A stretch of 32,923 nucleotides of DNA from Thioploca sp. (GCA_030627235.1 DAOUSL010000022.1:1-32923), one strand, 5' to 3'. Positions 7,809-17,011 are shown, counted from the stretch's first letter. Numbers and translations are program-made. Notes: generated by a model not told the origin, from the letters alone.

Positions 7809-8279
7809 ATGTATAAATTATTAAAATTCAATATTTTTATGATTCTCATTGGTATACTAACAGCATGTGCTAATATACCTACATCTCTACAACAATTTAC
7901 TCCAGAGGTTAGTTTAAAAGGTTTTAAATTGGTTAAGCTAGGTTTATTAGAACAAGATTATCAATTGAAATTACAACTAAAAAATCCTAATCCAATTCCA
8001 ATTCCGATAACTGGTTTAAATTATGCGTTACAAATTAATGGCCAAGAATTTACTAAAGGTAGTAGCGATAAGGCTATTACTATCCCAGCTAATGGCGAAG
8101 AATTTTTGGAAATTGATGTAGCAAGTAATTTGATGAGTATTATTGGTGAATGGAAAGATTTTAAAAGCTTACTAAACAAAAAGTTTGAATATGCTTTATC
8201 TGGTGGAGTGAATGTTATGGGCACTTCAGCAGCAATTCCTTTTGATTATAAAGGTGATATTTCTTTATTACGAGACTAA
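7809..8279 (+). CDS. LEA type 2 family lipoprotein
   Basis: The 156-residue protein has a lipoprotein signal peptide ending in LTAC (Cys20), so it should be anchored in the envelope. The mature part resembles the LEA type 2 / WHy (water stress and hypersensitive response) fold: FKLVKLGLLEQDYQLKLQLKNPNPIPIPITGLNYALQ contains the typical NPNPxxIPI strand. The later ANGEEFLEIDV strand also fits. Bacterial members are small beta-sandwich lipoproteins of poorly known function, sometimes linked to desiccation or stress tolerance. It is followed by a strong intercistronic hairpin and then a small OmpA-family gene on the same strand. Confidence 0.82.
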   Translation: MYKLLKFNIFMILIGILTACANIPTSLQQFTPEVSLKGFKLVKLGLLEQDYQLKLQLKNPNPIPIPITGLNYALQINGQEFTKGSSDKAITIPANGEEFLEIDVASNLMSIIGEWKDFKSLLNKKFEYALSGGVNVMGTSAAIPFDYKGDISLLRD

Positions 8280-8288
8280 ATCTAACTT

Positions 8289-8316
8289 AAGGTTGGGGTC
8301 ACATGATCCCATCCTT
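8289..8316 (+). terminator. Intercistronic hairpin after the LEA lipoprotein gene
   Basis: AAGGTTGGGGTC pairs with GATCCCATCCTT around the loop ACAT: 11 of 12 positions pair, one of them G-U, with one T-T mismatch. It follows the stop codon by nine bases and precedes the next gene's ribosome binding site. No T-run follows, so it may be a terminator or an mRNA-stabilising structure. Confidence 0.55.
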
Positions 8317-8345
8317 TAGTCATAAATAATTGCTTAGGAGAGTAC

Positions 8346-8900
8346 ATGCGTTTTGATATTTTATTAGGTATATTAGCAAGCACTGTATTAAATTTAGCAA
8401 CAGCTGATGATTGGAATAATAGTTACCTGATTGATTCTCAAGGAAATCCAGTTGTAACCCAAGATTATGAATGTATTAAAACTCCACAATCACCCAACAC
8501 AAATTTTATGTGGTCAGATAAATGTTATAATCAAGAAAGAGCTGGTGGTAACGTAAATATTATGAATGTCAATTTGGCTGGGGATGTATTATTTGCTTTT
8601 AATAAAGCAGTTTTACATCCTCAAGCTGGAGATATTCTAAAAAGTTTAGTTGCCCAAATAAATACATATTCTTTACAAAATATTGAAGTAATAGGCCATA
8701 CTGATAACGTAGGTTCAGAAAGTTATAACCAAAAACTATCTAGCAAACGGGCAGAAAATGTAGCAAATTATTTAGTTGGATTAGGCATACCAGCCCATAA
8801 AATTTATTATCGAGGTGAAGGAGAATCAAATCCAATTATGTCAAATATTACTAAAATGGGACAAGCCCAAAATCGTCGAGTTGCAATTATAATTAAGTAA
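8346..8900 (+). CDS. OmpA-family peptidoglycan-binding protein
   Basis: The 184-residue protein has an N-terminal signal peptide (cleavage likely after ATA, residue 20) and a C-terminal OmpA-like domain from about residue 75 to the end. The domain shows the expected landmarks: FAFNKAVLHPQA, EVIGHTDNVGSESYNQ, LSSKRAENVANYL, YYRGEGESNPI and AQNRRVAII. Such proteins bind the diaminopimelate of peptidoglycan through the Asp and Arg of these motifs. The middle region (21-74) has two cysteines (C43, C61) that may form a disulfide. AGGAG lies five bases before the ATG, one of the clearer ribosome binding sites here. The protein is periplasmic; its partner is unknown. ftsE follows on the same strand. 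Confidence 0.87.
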   Translation: MRFDILLGILASTVLNLATADDWNNSYLIDSQGNPVVTQDYECIKTPQSPNTNFMWSDKCYNQERAGGNVNIMNVNLAGDVLFAFNKAVLHPQAGDILKSLVAQINTYSLQNIEVIGHTDNVGSESYNQKLSSKRAENVANYLVGLGIPAHKIYYRGEGESNPIMSNITKMGQAQNRRVAIIIK

Positions 8901-8977
8901 ATTTGTAATTCGTCCAGTTATATTTAATATAGTTAATCAAAACAACTACAAATAATTATAACTACTTATTATTAAAC

Positions 8978-9649
8978 ATGATTATTTTTAATGAAGTTAG
9001 TAAACGTTATCCAAATAGCTATCAAGCTTTACAAGGTATTAGCTTCCATTTAAAACGTGGAGAATTGGCTTTTTTAACTGGTCATTCTGGAGCTGGTAAA
9101 ACTACATTATTACGTTTAATCGCATTGTTAGAACGTAATGTTGGTGGTCAGATTTTAATTAATGGTCAAAATATAAACCGTTTGTCTAACCGTCATATCC
9201 CTTACTTACGCAGACGAATAGGAATGACATTTCAAGACCATCATTTATTATTTGATCGAACCGTATTTGATAATGTAGCTTTACCACTAGTAGTTGTTGG
9301 TTGTGGGCATAAAGAAATCCGTCGTCGAGTGAGAGCGGCTTTAGATAAAGTAGGTCTACTTAATAAAGAAAAAAGTTATCCAATAACCTTATCTGGTGGG
9401 CAACAACAACGAGTTGGAATTGCACGAGCTGTAGTTAATAAACCACCAATCATATTAGCGGATGAACCAACTGGTAATCTTGATCCCGCATTAGCTAAAG
9501 AAATTATGAATTTATTTTTACAGTTTAATCAAGTAGGAGTGACAGTATTGATTGCTTCACATGCTTTGGGATTAATTAAAAGTATAGGCCATCGTACTCT
9601 TATTTTACAACAAGGCAACTTAGTTGGAGACACTTATCCAATAAAATGA
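8978..9649 (+). CDS. ftsE: Cell division ATP-binding protein FtsE
   Basis: The 223-residue protein is a complete ABC ATPase. It has Walker [10 protein letters not shown], the Q-loop segment [18 protein letters not shown] (the DNVALPL stretch is characteristic of FtsE), signature [14 protein letters not shown], Walker B with [10 protein letters not shown], and the switch His in ASHALGL. FtsE works with FtsX at the septum to activate peptidoglycan hydrolases, through EnvC in E. coli. The stop codon overlaps the ftsX start (ATGA), so the two are translationally coupled. The usual gammaproteobacterial neighbours ftsY and rpoH are absent. No Shine-Dalgarno is visible before the start, but the N-terminus [12 protein letters not shown] is right for the family. 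Confidence 0.95.
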   Translation: MIIFNEVSKRYPNSYQALQGISFHLKRGELAFLTGHSGAGKTTLLRLIALLERNVGGQILINGQNINRLSNRHIPYLRRRIGMTFQDHHLLFDRTVFDNVALPLVVVGCGHKEIRRRVRAALDKVGLLNKEKSYPITLSGGQQQRVGIARAVVNKPPIILADEPTGNLDPALAKEIMNLFLQFNQVGVTVLIASHALGLIKSIGHRTLILQQGNLVGDTYPIK

Positions 9650-10581
9650 ATAAATCTCGTTCTAAAAAATCATCTTCTAGTAATGCTTGGTTATCATATC
9701 AGCTATATGTATTGCTTTCCAGTCTTGGAAATATTATACGTGTTCCTTTATCAAATATCATGATGATAGGAATGATTGGAATTGCTTTGGCATTACCAAC
9801 AGGCTTGTATTTATTATTAGAAAATGTCCAATATATCAGCCGTGATTGGGGTGGAGCTGCTCAAATTTCCTTATTTTTGCGGCATGATTTGGATAAACAT
9901 CAAGTTGATGAACTAGCAGATAGGCTATATCAGCATCCAGATATTTCTAATGTACGACTTATTACTCCTGCTGATGCGTTAAAAGAATATCAAACTTTTT
10001 CTGGTAATGCTTTGCAAGCTCTGGGTGAAAACCCTTTGCCAGCAGTATTAGTAGTTCAGCCAGCTTCTAATAATAATGCAATTAATCAAGTATTATTAGA
10101 AAAATTACAAGAATTAGTAGAAGTGGAAGTAGCTCAATTTGATATGCTGTGGGCTAAACGATTATTTGCTATGTTAAATATTGTCCAACATGGAACTTTA
10201 CTGTTAGCTATATTACTATCATTAGCAGTATTATTAATCGTTGGAAATACCATTCGTTTAGCAATTCAAAGTCGTCAAGATGAAATAGAAATTAATAAAT
10301 TAGTTGGAGCAACTGATGCTTTTATCAGACGACCATTTTTATACACTGGTTTTTGGTACGGTTTATTAGGTAGTTTGGTTGCTTGGCTATTGATAAGTCT
10401 ATCTTTATGGTCGCTACAAAGCCCAGTCAGAAAGTTAACAGCATTATACTATAGTAAATTTGAGCTAATTACTTTAGGAATCTTACCAAGCTTAACATTA
10501 TTAACAATTGGAATTTCATTAGGTTTGATTGGAGCATGGCTGTCAGTCAATAAACATTTACGTGATATACAACCGCAATAA
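9646..10581 (+). CDS. ftsX: Cell division protein FtsX
   Basis: The 311-residue protein has the FtsX layout. A cytoplasmic N-terminus precedes a first membrane helix (about 39-58) and a periplasmic domain (about 60-170) with ISLFLRHDLDKHQVDELADRL and ENPLPAVLVV. Three more helices follow near 185-205, 232-255 and 275-300. The EIEINKLVGATDAFIRRPFLY segment is the family's cytoplasmic loop that contacts FtsE. FtsX passes the ATPase cycle of FtsE to periplasmic amidase activators. It starts within the ftsE stop codon and ends just before a convergent histidine kinase gene. Confidence 0.94.
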   Translation: MNKSRSKKSSSSNAWLSYQLYVLLSSLGNIIRVPLSNIMMIGMIGIALALPTGLYLLLENVQYISRDWGGAAQISLFLRHDLDKHQVDELADRLYQHPDISNVRLITPADALKEYQTFSGNALQALGENPLPAVLVVQPASNNNAINQVLLEKLQELVEVEVAQFDMLWAKRLFAMLNIVQHGTLLLAILLSLAVLLIVGNTIRLAIQSRQDEIEINKLVGATDAFIRRPFLYTGFWYGLLGSLVAWLLISLSLWSLQSPVRKLTALYYSKFELITLGILPSLTLLTIGISLGLIGAWLSVNKHLRDIQPQ

Positions 10582-10582
10582 T

Positions 10583-10628
10583 CCTATAATTAATTGTATA
10601 AAATAAATACTTAACTTTTAATTATAGG
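10583..10628. terminator. 11-bp perfect inverted repeat between convergent genes
   Basis: CCTATAATTAA at 10583-10593, directly after the ftsX stop, is the exact reverse complement of TTAATTATAGG at 10618-10628. The right arm lies inside the last codons of the histidine kinase gene. The 24-base loop is long for an intrinsic terminator and the stem is AT-rich, so a shared terminator is only one possibility. Confidence 0.4.
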
Positions 10629-12641
10629 TAAAGAAATTATAAAAGTAGTTTGACCTGGTTTGCTTGTTACTTCAATCTTACCTTCATGTTTATCAATAAT
10701 TTTTTTCACAATATCTAAACCTAATCCGCTACCTTCTCCAGCTGGTTTAGTAGTGAAAAACGGCTCAAATATTTTAGGTTGAATTTCAGTAGGAATACCA
10801 GCACCATTGTCTGTAATACTAATTATAATTTGTTCAGTTTGTTTCACTAAATCAATTTGTAAAATCCCTTTATCATTCATTGCTTGTAATGCATTATGAA
10901 TCAAATTTGTCCATACTTGATTTAATTCATCTGGATAACATAAGATAAATGGTAATTCAGTATAATTTTTAATTATTTCAACCCCATGTTTTAATTTACT
11001 ATTATATAAAGTTAAAACTGTTTCAATCCCATCATCAATCTTGGCTGCTATTTTTTCTCCCGACTGATCATAATGAGCAAAACTTTTAAGGGCAAAAATA
11101 ACTTTACCAGCTCGTTGCACTGCAATAGTTATAGCTTGAGCACTTTTTTGTAAACTAACTAATTTATAAGCTGTATTTAATATTGTTTGGCTTTGTGAAT
11201 TTTGTAACAATGGTAAAAAATCAGTAATATTATCTTGGTAAATTCCTATATCTACCAAATTATCTGCAATAAATTCTACATTATCAATTTGTTGTTCCTG
11301 CAATATTTTAACTAAAGCTCGTCGATATTTACGCTTTTCTCTGGAGGATAGTACAACATTTTGTTGGCTAGCATGTTGGAGTAACATAAAGAAGTTTTGT
11401 TGTAAAGAAGGAGATAATAATTGAAAAAAAGTCGGCAATTGAGTTAAATTTTGGGTTAAAAAATTAGTTATATTTTCTACCGAAGAACGGATTGCACCCA
11501 ATGGAGTATTTACTTCATGAGCAACTCCTGCAACTAATTGACCAACTGCTGCAAGTTTTTCTGAATGAATTAATTCACGCTGGGTTGATTTTAAATGTTC
11601 AAGAGCTTGGGATAGTTCATGAGTTCGTTCTATAACATTCATTTCAAGAGTTTGATTATAAACATCTAATTGTTCATATCTTTGTTGCTCTAATCGCTGA
11701 ATTTCTTTATTAGCTTGGCGTAGCTTTAAAGTTGCTTTATCAATAGCTAATTTTAGTATTATTGGGGCATTAACCACTGTAAAAACTAAAATTCCTGTCA
11801 TCAACGCTAACATAATACCTATCAACCATAACCATTTTGAAATTGGTGCAGTATGAGGCCAACCATCTTTAGGAACAGCTGCTAATCGCCAAGAACCATT
11901 TGGTAAAGAAACTGTCATTATAACTGGATTATGTTTGAAAACATCGGGATTCCCAAAGAAAAAATCGCCGGTTAATCCCTCTCCATCTTTACCACGCATG
12001 GCATATTGTAAACTATCTTGTTGATTCAATAAACCAGCATCTGTAAATAGACCTTTCTGATCAATCAATAACATACCTAGACCCCAATAATATTGTTTCT
12101 CTAGTGAATCTGGAGAATTAACAAATATAGGTGGAGTGCTAATAAAAACAGTGTCTTTTTCGGATAATGCCACAGGCCCAGCTATCACAGTTTTACCAGT
12201 TTTAATAGTACGACGAATCGCACTACCTAAACCTGATACTTTCATTAGATCAGTCCCCAACATAGTAGAATTACCGTCGGTTGAATAAACATGACTAATA
12301 ACAGTACCACGAGCTAAATTTAAACTACGAATACTAGTTTGATTCTTTAATGCAATTTTGGAAATTTGAGTAAATTCTTGTTGAGTTATATCTGGATTAA
12401 TAGAAATATTAGCAATTAGACCTTGCATTAAAAATAACCTAGAATTTAAAGAAGCTTCTAAATTAGCTCGAATAGTGCTTAGTTTATTAATTACCCCAGC
12501 TCGACTTTGTTGTTTAAAGCGTTCTTTTTCTGAATACTCAAAAGCCCAGGTAGTCATCATAACTAGCAACATAGTTAAAATTGCTATATATAATGGTCGA
12601 CGATTAAAATTATTATTAAATTTCATTATTCTAAAATTCAT
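10611..12641 (-). CDS. CHASE-domain sensor histidine kinase
   Basis: The 676-residue kinase has a membrane helix at about 17-33, a periplasmic region at about 40-265 that looks like a CHASE sensor (RSLNLARGTVISHVY, STPPIFVNSP, YYWGLGMLLID), and a second helix at about 270-291. A coiled coil follows, then the HisKA helix with phosphoacceptor His375 in AGVAHEVNTPLGAIR. The catalytic domain (about 555-676) has the N box with NLIHNALQAM, G1 DNGAGIP, F box EPFFTTK and G2 GEGSGLGLDI. An insert of about 100 residues separates the two halves of the kinase core. CHASE domains in other proteins bind small molecules such as cytokinins. No response regulator is adjacent, so it is an orphan kinase. It is divergent from the MFS transporter gene. 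Confidence 0.9.
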   Translation of the reverse strand: MNFRIMKFNNNFNRRPLYIAILTMLLVMMTTWAFEYSEKERFKQQSRAGVINKLSTIRANLEASLNSRLFLMQGLIANISINPDITQQEFTQISKIALKNQTSIRSLNLARGTVISHVYSTDGNSTMLGTDLMKVSGLGSAIRRTIKTGKTVIAGPVALSEKDTVFISTPPIFVNSPDSLEKQYYWGLGMLLIDQKGLFTDAGLLNQQDSLQYAMRGKDGEGLTGDFFFGNPDVFKHNPVIMTVSLPNGSWRLAAVPKDGWPHTAPISKWLWLIGIMLALMTGILVFTVVNAPIILKLAIDKATLKLRQANKEIQRLEQQRYEQLDVYNQTLEMNVIERTHELSQALEHLKSTQRELIHSEKLAAVGQLVAGVAHEVNTPLGAIRSSVENITNFLTQNLTQLPTFFQLLSPSLQQNFFMLLQHASQQNVVLSSREKRKYRRALVKILQEQQIDNVEFIADNLVDIGIYQDNITDFLPLLQNSQSQTILNTAYKLVSLQKSAQAITIAVQRAGKVIFALKSFAHYDQSGEKIAAKIDDGIETVLTLYNSKLKHGVEIIKNYTELPFILCYPDELNQVWTNLIHNALQAMNDKGILQIDLVKQTEQIIISITDNGAGIPTEIQPKIFEPFFTTKPAGEGSGLGLDIVKKIIDKHEGKIEVTSKPGQTTFIISLPIIKS

Positions 12642-12724
12642 TAATTACCGAAATGTAGAACTGTAAATATCAGTTAAAATCACGTGGATAAATTTTAACA
12701 GAAAATGTTCTAAGTCAAGCAATA

Positions 12725-12733
12725 TGTTATAAT
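12725..12733 (+). promoter_or_regulatory. Extended -10 promoter element for the MFS gene
   Basis: TGTTATAAT gives a consensus TATAAT (12728-12733) preceded by the TGn extension. No good -35 lies 17 bases upstream, which is common for extended -10 promoters. The expected start is near 12740, about 22 bases before the ATG at 12762. Confidence 0.45.
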
Positions 12734-12761
12734 ATTAAATTATATAACTACTTTATAACTT

Positions 12762-14123
12762 ATGATTTCCAATAATATGACCTCAGGCGAACGACACGCC
12801 ACTATCGCATTAGCCAGCATCATGTCCATGCGGATGTTAGGACTATTCATGATTTTACCTGTGTTTGCCCTATATGCTCACGATCTTCCAGATGCAACTC
12901 CAACTTTAATTGGTTTAGGAATTGGTATCTATGGCCTAACTCAAGCCATCTTCCAAATTCCGTTTGGTATGTTATCAGATCGTTTTGGTCGTAAGCCTAT
13001 TATTTATATAGGTTTGATAATATTTGCCATTGGTAGTGTAATAGCAGCTTTATCCACCTCAATGGGAGGAATTATTATTGGTCGAGCTGTCCAAGGGTGT
13101 GGTGCAATTGCAGCAGCATTATTAGCCTTAACCGCTGATTTAACCCGTGAAGAACATCGTACTAAAGCTATGGCTATAATGGGCATGAGTATTGGTAGTT
13201 CATTTTTATTAGCATTGATAGTTGGGCCTATATTTTACCGTTGGCTTAGTTTACCTGGTATTTTTTGGTTAACCGCAATGTTAGCATTAGTTGGTATTGC
13301 AATACTATACCTAATGGTACCAAAACCATTAATTAGCAGTTTTCACCGTGATACAGAACCAGTTCCAGCCCAGTTTAAACGAGTATTGCAAGATACCCAA
13401 TTGCTACGTTTAAATATCGGGATTTTAATGTTACATTTGCTACTTACATCATTATTTGTAGTATTACCTATTGCATTAAAAACTGTACTTAGCATTGATA
13501 AACATTGGTTAGTTTATGTTTCTGTACTTGTAGCATCAGTTGTTGTAATGATTCCATTTATAATAATAGCGGAAAAATATAATAAAATTAAACCAATATT
13601 TGTTGGAGCAGTTGGAATCTTAGGTTTGTCTCAATTCGGCTTTAGCTATGTACACCATAGTTTAGTTGGAATTATCATAATGCTATTTTTATTTTTTACT
13701 GCTGTCAATTTTTTAGAAGCTAGTTTACCATCTTTAATCAGTAAAATTGCCCCAGCAGATAGTAAAGGTACTGCAATGGGAGTTTATTCTAGTTCTCAAT
13801 TTTTTGGAGCATTTTTAGGTGGAGTTAGTGGTGGTTGGCTACATCAACATTATGGAATTAGTTCTGTATTTGCTTTCAGTGGTACTTTGGTAATAATTTG
13901 GTTTGTATTAGCAATGACAATGCAAAAACCATCCCATTTGAGCAGTCATTTACTAAACATAGGGAAAATTGATACTAAACAAGCAAATAAATTGAATCAA
14001 TGTTTAATGCAAATTCCAGGGGTAAAAGAAGCAGTAGTAATTATTGAAGATGAAGTTGCTTATTTGAAAGTAGATCGTAAGTTACTAGATATGGAAGAAT
14101 TGGTTAAATATTCTGCAAAATAA
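12762..14123 (+). CDS. yajR: MFS transporter, YajR-like with C-terminal YAM-type domain
   Basis: This 453-residue protein has 12 predicted membrane helices. The major facilitator motif A, GMLSDRFGRKP, lies in the loop between helices 2 and 3, and GRAVQGCGAIAAALLALTADL is a typical helix 4 drug-efflux segment. After the last helix, residues about 390-453 form a small soluble domain (QANKLNQCLMQIPGVKEAVVI, then EVAYLKVDRKLLDMEELVKY) with the beta-alpha-beta pattern of the YAM domain. That domain distinguishes E. coli YajR (about 454 residues) from other MFS carriers. YajR is a proton-driven exporter with unclear natural substrate. Length and tail domain support the YajR assignment; orthology is inferred. 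Confidence 0.82.
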   Translation: MISNNMTSGERHATIALASIMSMRMLGLFMILPVFALYAHDLPDATPTLIGLGIGIYGLTQAIFQIPFGMLSDRFGRKPIIYIGLIIFAIGSVIAALSTSMGGIIIGRAVQGCGAIAAALLALTADLTREEHRTKAMAIMGMSIGSSFLLALIVGPIFYRWLSLPGIFWLTAMLALVGIAILYLMVPKPLISSFHRDTEPVPAQFKRVLQDTQLLRLNIGILMLHLLLTSLFVVLPIALKTVLSIDKHWLVYVSVLVASVVVMIPFIIIAEKYNKIKPIFVGAVGILGLSQFGFSYVHHSLVGIIIMLFLFFTAVNFLEASLPSLISKIAPADSKGTAMGVYSSSQFFGAFLGGVSGGWLHQHYGISSVFAFSGTLVIIWFVLAMTMQKPSHLSSHLLNIGKIDTKQANKLNQCLMQIPGVKEAVVIIEDEVAYLKVDRKLLDMEELVKYSAK

Positions 14124-14199
14124 GTTTATAGAGACATCACAAAATATTAATACTTCTGCTAATCATGACATTAAACTCAGATATACCTAGGATATAATT

Positions 14200-15198
14200 A
14201 TGACAACATTAAATAGTCAGGCTACATCCGAACATTTATATGTTTTAGCTCGTAATGAACAGCTTGAAACTAAAACTTTAGAATATGCGTTACAAAAAAT
14301 TGGAGTTGTGCCAGATAATCAAGCATGGCGAAGGTTTTTAGATAATATGTTTTTATTACTCGGTATTACTTTATTGTCAGTAGGGATTATATTTTTCTTT
14401 GCTTATAATTGGGTTGATATGGAGAAATTTGCTAAATTTGGTTTGTTAGAAGCCGGAATCTTTATTATGATTTTGTTTGCTTCAATAAGAGGATTGAAAT
14501 ATTTATCCGGTCAGGCAGCATTATTAGGAGCATCTATATTATTAGGATCTTTATTAGCAGTTTATGGCCAGACCTATCAAACTGGAGCTGATGTATTTGA
14601 ACTATTTCTGGTTTGGGCAGTTTTAATTCTACCTTGGGTATTGGTGAGTAGATTCGCTCCTTTATGGTTATTATGGCTTGTTTTACTCAATTTAAGCTTG
14701 GCTTTATTCTGGGAACAAGTAGTAGCTACAACTTATAATGAAACACCAATTGAATTATTTTTACTTTTGTTTTCCTTGAATGGTATAGCATTAATAATTT
14801 ATGAATTTAATCATAAACTTGAATGGTTACAAGGTAAATGGTTGGGAGGTATATTATTTATTACAACCTTAACGGTATTGCTCATGCCCACTTTAATCAC
14901 TATCGCCGATTTTGACATCATTTGGCATAAAAACCAACTATTTGGATTAGCAACAGCTTTATACATGGTAATGACAGCTTTCAGTATATGGTATTACCGT
15001 TATCAACGACATGATTTATTACTATTAGCGATTTGTTTATTAAGTATTTTAATAACATTCACTACTTGGATCGGGTTCTCATTACCATTTGATGAAATTG
15101 TACTATTTTTAGTATTGGCTATTTTAGTGATAGGCCAAGCAAGTCTAGCGACTAAATGGTTATTAAAAGTTAAACAAATTTGGCAGCAGGAGGAATGA
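14200..15198 (+). CDS. DUF2157 multi-pass membrane protein
   Basis: The 332-residue protein starts with a short cytoplasmic region (EYALQKIGVVPDNQAWRRFLDNM) typical of the DUF2157 N-terminus, then about ten hydrophobic helices. The helix pattern with LLGITLLSVGIIFFFAYNW and GQTYQTGADVFELFLVWAVLILPW is what I associate with this family. AGGA lies seven bases before the ATG. Its last codon overlaps the start of the DUF4401 gene, and a GDYXXLXY protein follows; these three commonly sit together. The function of the set is unknown, though an inner-membrane complex is plausible. Confidence 0.82.
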   Translation: MTTLNSQATSEHLYVLARNEQLETKTLEYALQKIGVVPDNQAWRRFLDNMFLLLGITLLSVGIIFFFAYNWVDMEKFAKFGLLEAGIFIMILFASIRGLKYLSGQAALLGASILLGSLLAVYGQTYQTGADVFELFLVWAVLILPWVLVSRFAPLWLLWLVLLNLSLALFWEQVVATTYNETPIELFLLLFSLNGIALIIYEFNHKLEWLQGKWLGGILFITTLTVLLMPTLITIADFDIIWHKNQLFGLATALYMVMTAFSIWYYRYQRHDLLLLAICLLSILITFTTWIGFSLPFDEIVLFLVLAILVIGQASLATKWLLKVKQIWQQEE

Positions 15199-16259
15199 TG
15201 CAACTAGGAAATCTGATTGATGAATTAATATTAAAAAAACTATTATTGCCAGATACAAAGCCCCAAATAATTACGACTCTACAACAAGAAAGAGAAGTTA
15301 ATCCTTGGTTTATAACAGCTATAGTAGGAATATCCGCTTGGTTATCGGTAATTTTATTTCTATTTTTTATATTTCTAAGCAAGATAATAAATGATGCTAA
15401 TTCTGCAATTATAGTGGGATTAATATTATTATCAGTAACAATATTCCTACATTATTCACAAAAAAATAAACTATTTATAGAGCAATTAGCCTTGGCATTA
15501 AATTTAACTGGGCAGATTTTATTCATCGGTGGAATTGGTGCTGTTGACGGCAATATAGTTTCTGCTGCATTGGTAACTTGGTTTTTAGAAATATTTATCA
15601 TATTTGTTTATAAAAATAATATTTTACGATTTTTAGCTGTATTAATAGCAACTTTAGCATCTTTGGTTTTATTATATGAATTTAGGTTATATCAAGGAAT
15701 ACATATTGTTATAATTTTATTAGCTGCTGGAGCTAGTTGGTATTGGTTAGCAGAATCAGATAATTTAACCGATAAAATTATGGCCTCGTTATATCAGCCG
15801 CTTGGATATGGATTTATAATTGGATTACAAATAGTTCTATTGCTATCTGTGATGTTTGATATACCCGACATTCCGAATATAACCTGGTGGTATTCAACAC
15901 TTGGTTTAACAATTATATTAATTATGTTAGAAATTTATATACTGGATGGATATGGTATATCTATGTCAGCTCCTCAAAGTTATGCTATTTTTGGTAGCAC
16001 TGTATTGCTTGGTTTATTACTATATCAAAGTCCGGGGATTATTGCTTCTATAATCATTTTAGTGTTAGGTTTTCAACGTGGCAATAAAGTTTTAATGGGA
16101 TTAGCAATTATATTCCTTATTCTCTTCACAATAGCATTTTACTATAATTTGAATATAACTCTACTAATGAAATCAATAACTTTAGTTACCACTGGGATAG
16201 CATTGTTGAGTTTGCGATTTATATTCAAATATATATTTCCATTAGTGCAAGGAGAATAA
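15198..16259 (+). CDS. DUF4401 multi-pass membrane protein
   Basis: I place the start at 15198, giving 353 residues beginning MQLGNLIDELILKKL. The sequence there is AGGAGG at 15188-15193, then ATG at 15195 and ATG at 15198. The first ATG is only one base from the Shine-Dalgarno, the second four bases, and the second overlaps the upstream TGA by one base (TGATG), a coupling arrangement. An in-frame TTG at 15180 lies upstream of the Shine-Dalgarno and is unlikely. The protein has a cytoplasmic N-terminus with EVNPWFITAIVGISAWLS leading into about ten membrane helices, the DUF4401 pattern. It is the middle gene of a DUF2157-DUF4401-GDYXXLXY operon. Function is unknown. Confidence 0.82.
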   Translation: MQLGNLIDELILKKLLLPDTKPQIITTLQQEREVNPWFITAIVGISAWLSVILFLFFIFLSKIINDANSAIIVGLILLSVTIFLHYSQKNKLFIEQLALALNLTGQILFIGGIGAVDGNIVSAALVTWFLEIFIIFVYKNNILRFLAVLIATLASLVLLYEFRLYQGIHIVIILLAAGASWYWLAESDNLTDKIMASLYQPLGYGFIIGLQIVLLLSVMFDIPDIPNITWWYSTLGLTIILIMLEIYILDGYGISMSAPQSYAIFGSTVLLGLLLYQSPGIIASIIILVLGFQRGNKVLMGLAIIFLILFTIAFYYNLNITLLMKSITLVTTGIALLSLRFIFKYIFPLVQGE

Positions 16260-16261
16260 AA

Positions 16262-16744
16262 ATGCGACGTGTAACAATATTTGTAATGGTAATTGTGATC
16301 TTGATAGCAATTAACTTTCAAATTTATCAGAAAGAACAATTATTAACTGAAGGTTCTACCATTTTATTAGAATTAGCTCCAGTTGATCCTCGTTCCTTAA
16401 TGCAGGGCGATTATATGATTTTGCGGTATAAAATTGCCGCTTTAGCAGAAGCAACTGGAACTGAAAAAGATGGTTTTTTAGTTATGGGATTAGATGAGAA
16501 TCAGGTAGCTCATTTTCTTCGTATCTATGATAATGAAGATTTACAACCAGTTGAATTTTTATTACGATTTCGTAAACGAGGTCGTGGAATTAATTTAGGT
16601 GCTGAATCTTTCTTTTTTCAAGAAGGACACGCTCGTTTTTATGATAATGCTCATTATGGAGAATTGAAAGTCGCAGCAAATGGTGATAGCGTATTGATAG
16701 GTTTACGAGATAAAAATTTTAAACTGTTACAAACAGATGAGTAG
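16262..16744 (+). CDS. GDYXXLXY-motif membrane-anchored protein
   Basis: The 160-residue protein has one N-terminal membrane helix (about 4-21) and then a periplasmic domain. The family motif GDYMILRY is at residues 49-56, directly after LAPVDPRSLMQ, exactly as in the named GDYXXLXY family. The remainder alternates short strands (EFLLRFRKRGRGINLG, FFFQEGHARFYDNA, ELKVAANGDSVLIGLRD). AGGAG sits in the end of the upstream gene, and the two-base gap indicates a single transcript with the two DUF genes. The function of the family is unknown; its constant pairing with DUF2157/DUF4401 suggests a complex. Confidence 0.87.
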   Translation: MRRVTIFVMVIVILIAINFQIYQKEQLLTEGSTILLELAPVDPRSLMQGDYMILRYKIAALAEATGTEKDGFLVMGLDENQVAHFLRIYDNEDLQPVEFLLRFRKRGRGINLGAESFFFQEGHARFYDNAHYGELKVAANGDSVLIGLRDKNFKLLQTDE

Positions 16745-16756
16745 GGATAAAGTAAT

Positions 16757-17011
16757 ATGCAAATGATTTCTTATTGGACAGAAATTATAGAATTTCATAT
16801 AGATAATGGTCTTGTTTTAATCATATGGAAATATAACCATAAAAATCAGAGTAAAAATGGAGATAAATATCTAGGAATTCATTGGGGTCATTATCCGCAA
16901 TCAAGAGGTATCTTAAGCCATTGTGTTATTCCAGCCACAACTAGAGATGCAATATTATCAGGATTATTGTATGGTGCTGTTACAAAGAAAAACAATGCGA
17001 AAATACGTTAA
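16757..17011 (+). CDS. Small protein of unknown function (84 aa)
   Basis: I do not recognise this 84-residue product. It lacks a signal peptide or clear membrane helix, although VLIIWKY is hydrophobic. The second half (IHWGHYPQSRGILSHCVIPATTRDAILSGLLYG) looks like a compact conserved segment. It begins 12 bases after the GDYXXLXY gene and its end overlaps the next gene by 17 bases, so it probably belongs to the same transcript. No Shine-Dalgarno is evident before the ATG. Coding status is likely but not certain. Confidence 0.55.
   Translation: MQMISYWTEIIEFHIDNGLVLIIWKYNHKNQSKNGDKYLGIHWGHYPQSRGILSHCVIPATTRDAILSGLLYGAVTKKNNAKIR

Noticed and set aside
12475-12666. A 63-codon plus-strand ORF antisense to the histidine kinase start
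   Set aside because: It lies mostly opposite well-conserved kinase coding sequence and has no recognisable product or ribosome binding site.
16923-16994. Upstream extension of the 177-aa membrane protein
   Set aside because: The 24 extra residues are encoded inside the preceding gene in another frame and would bury the natural N-terminal basic stretch and membrane helix.
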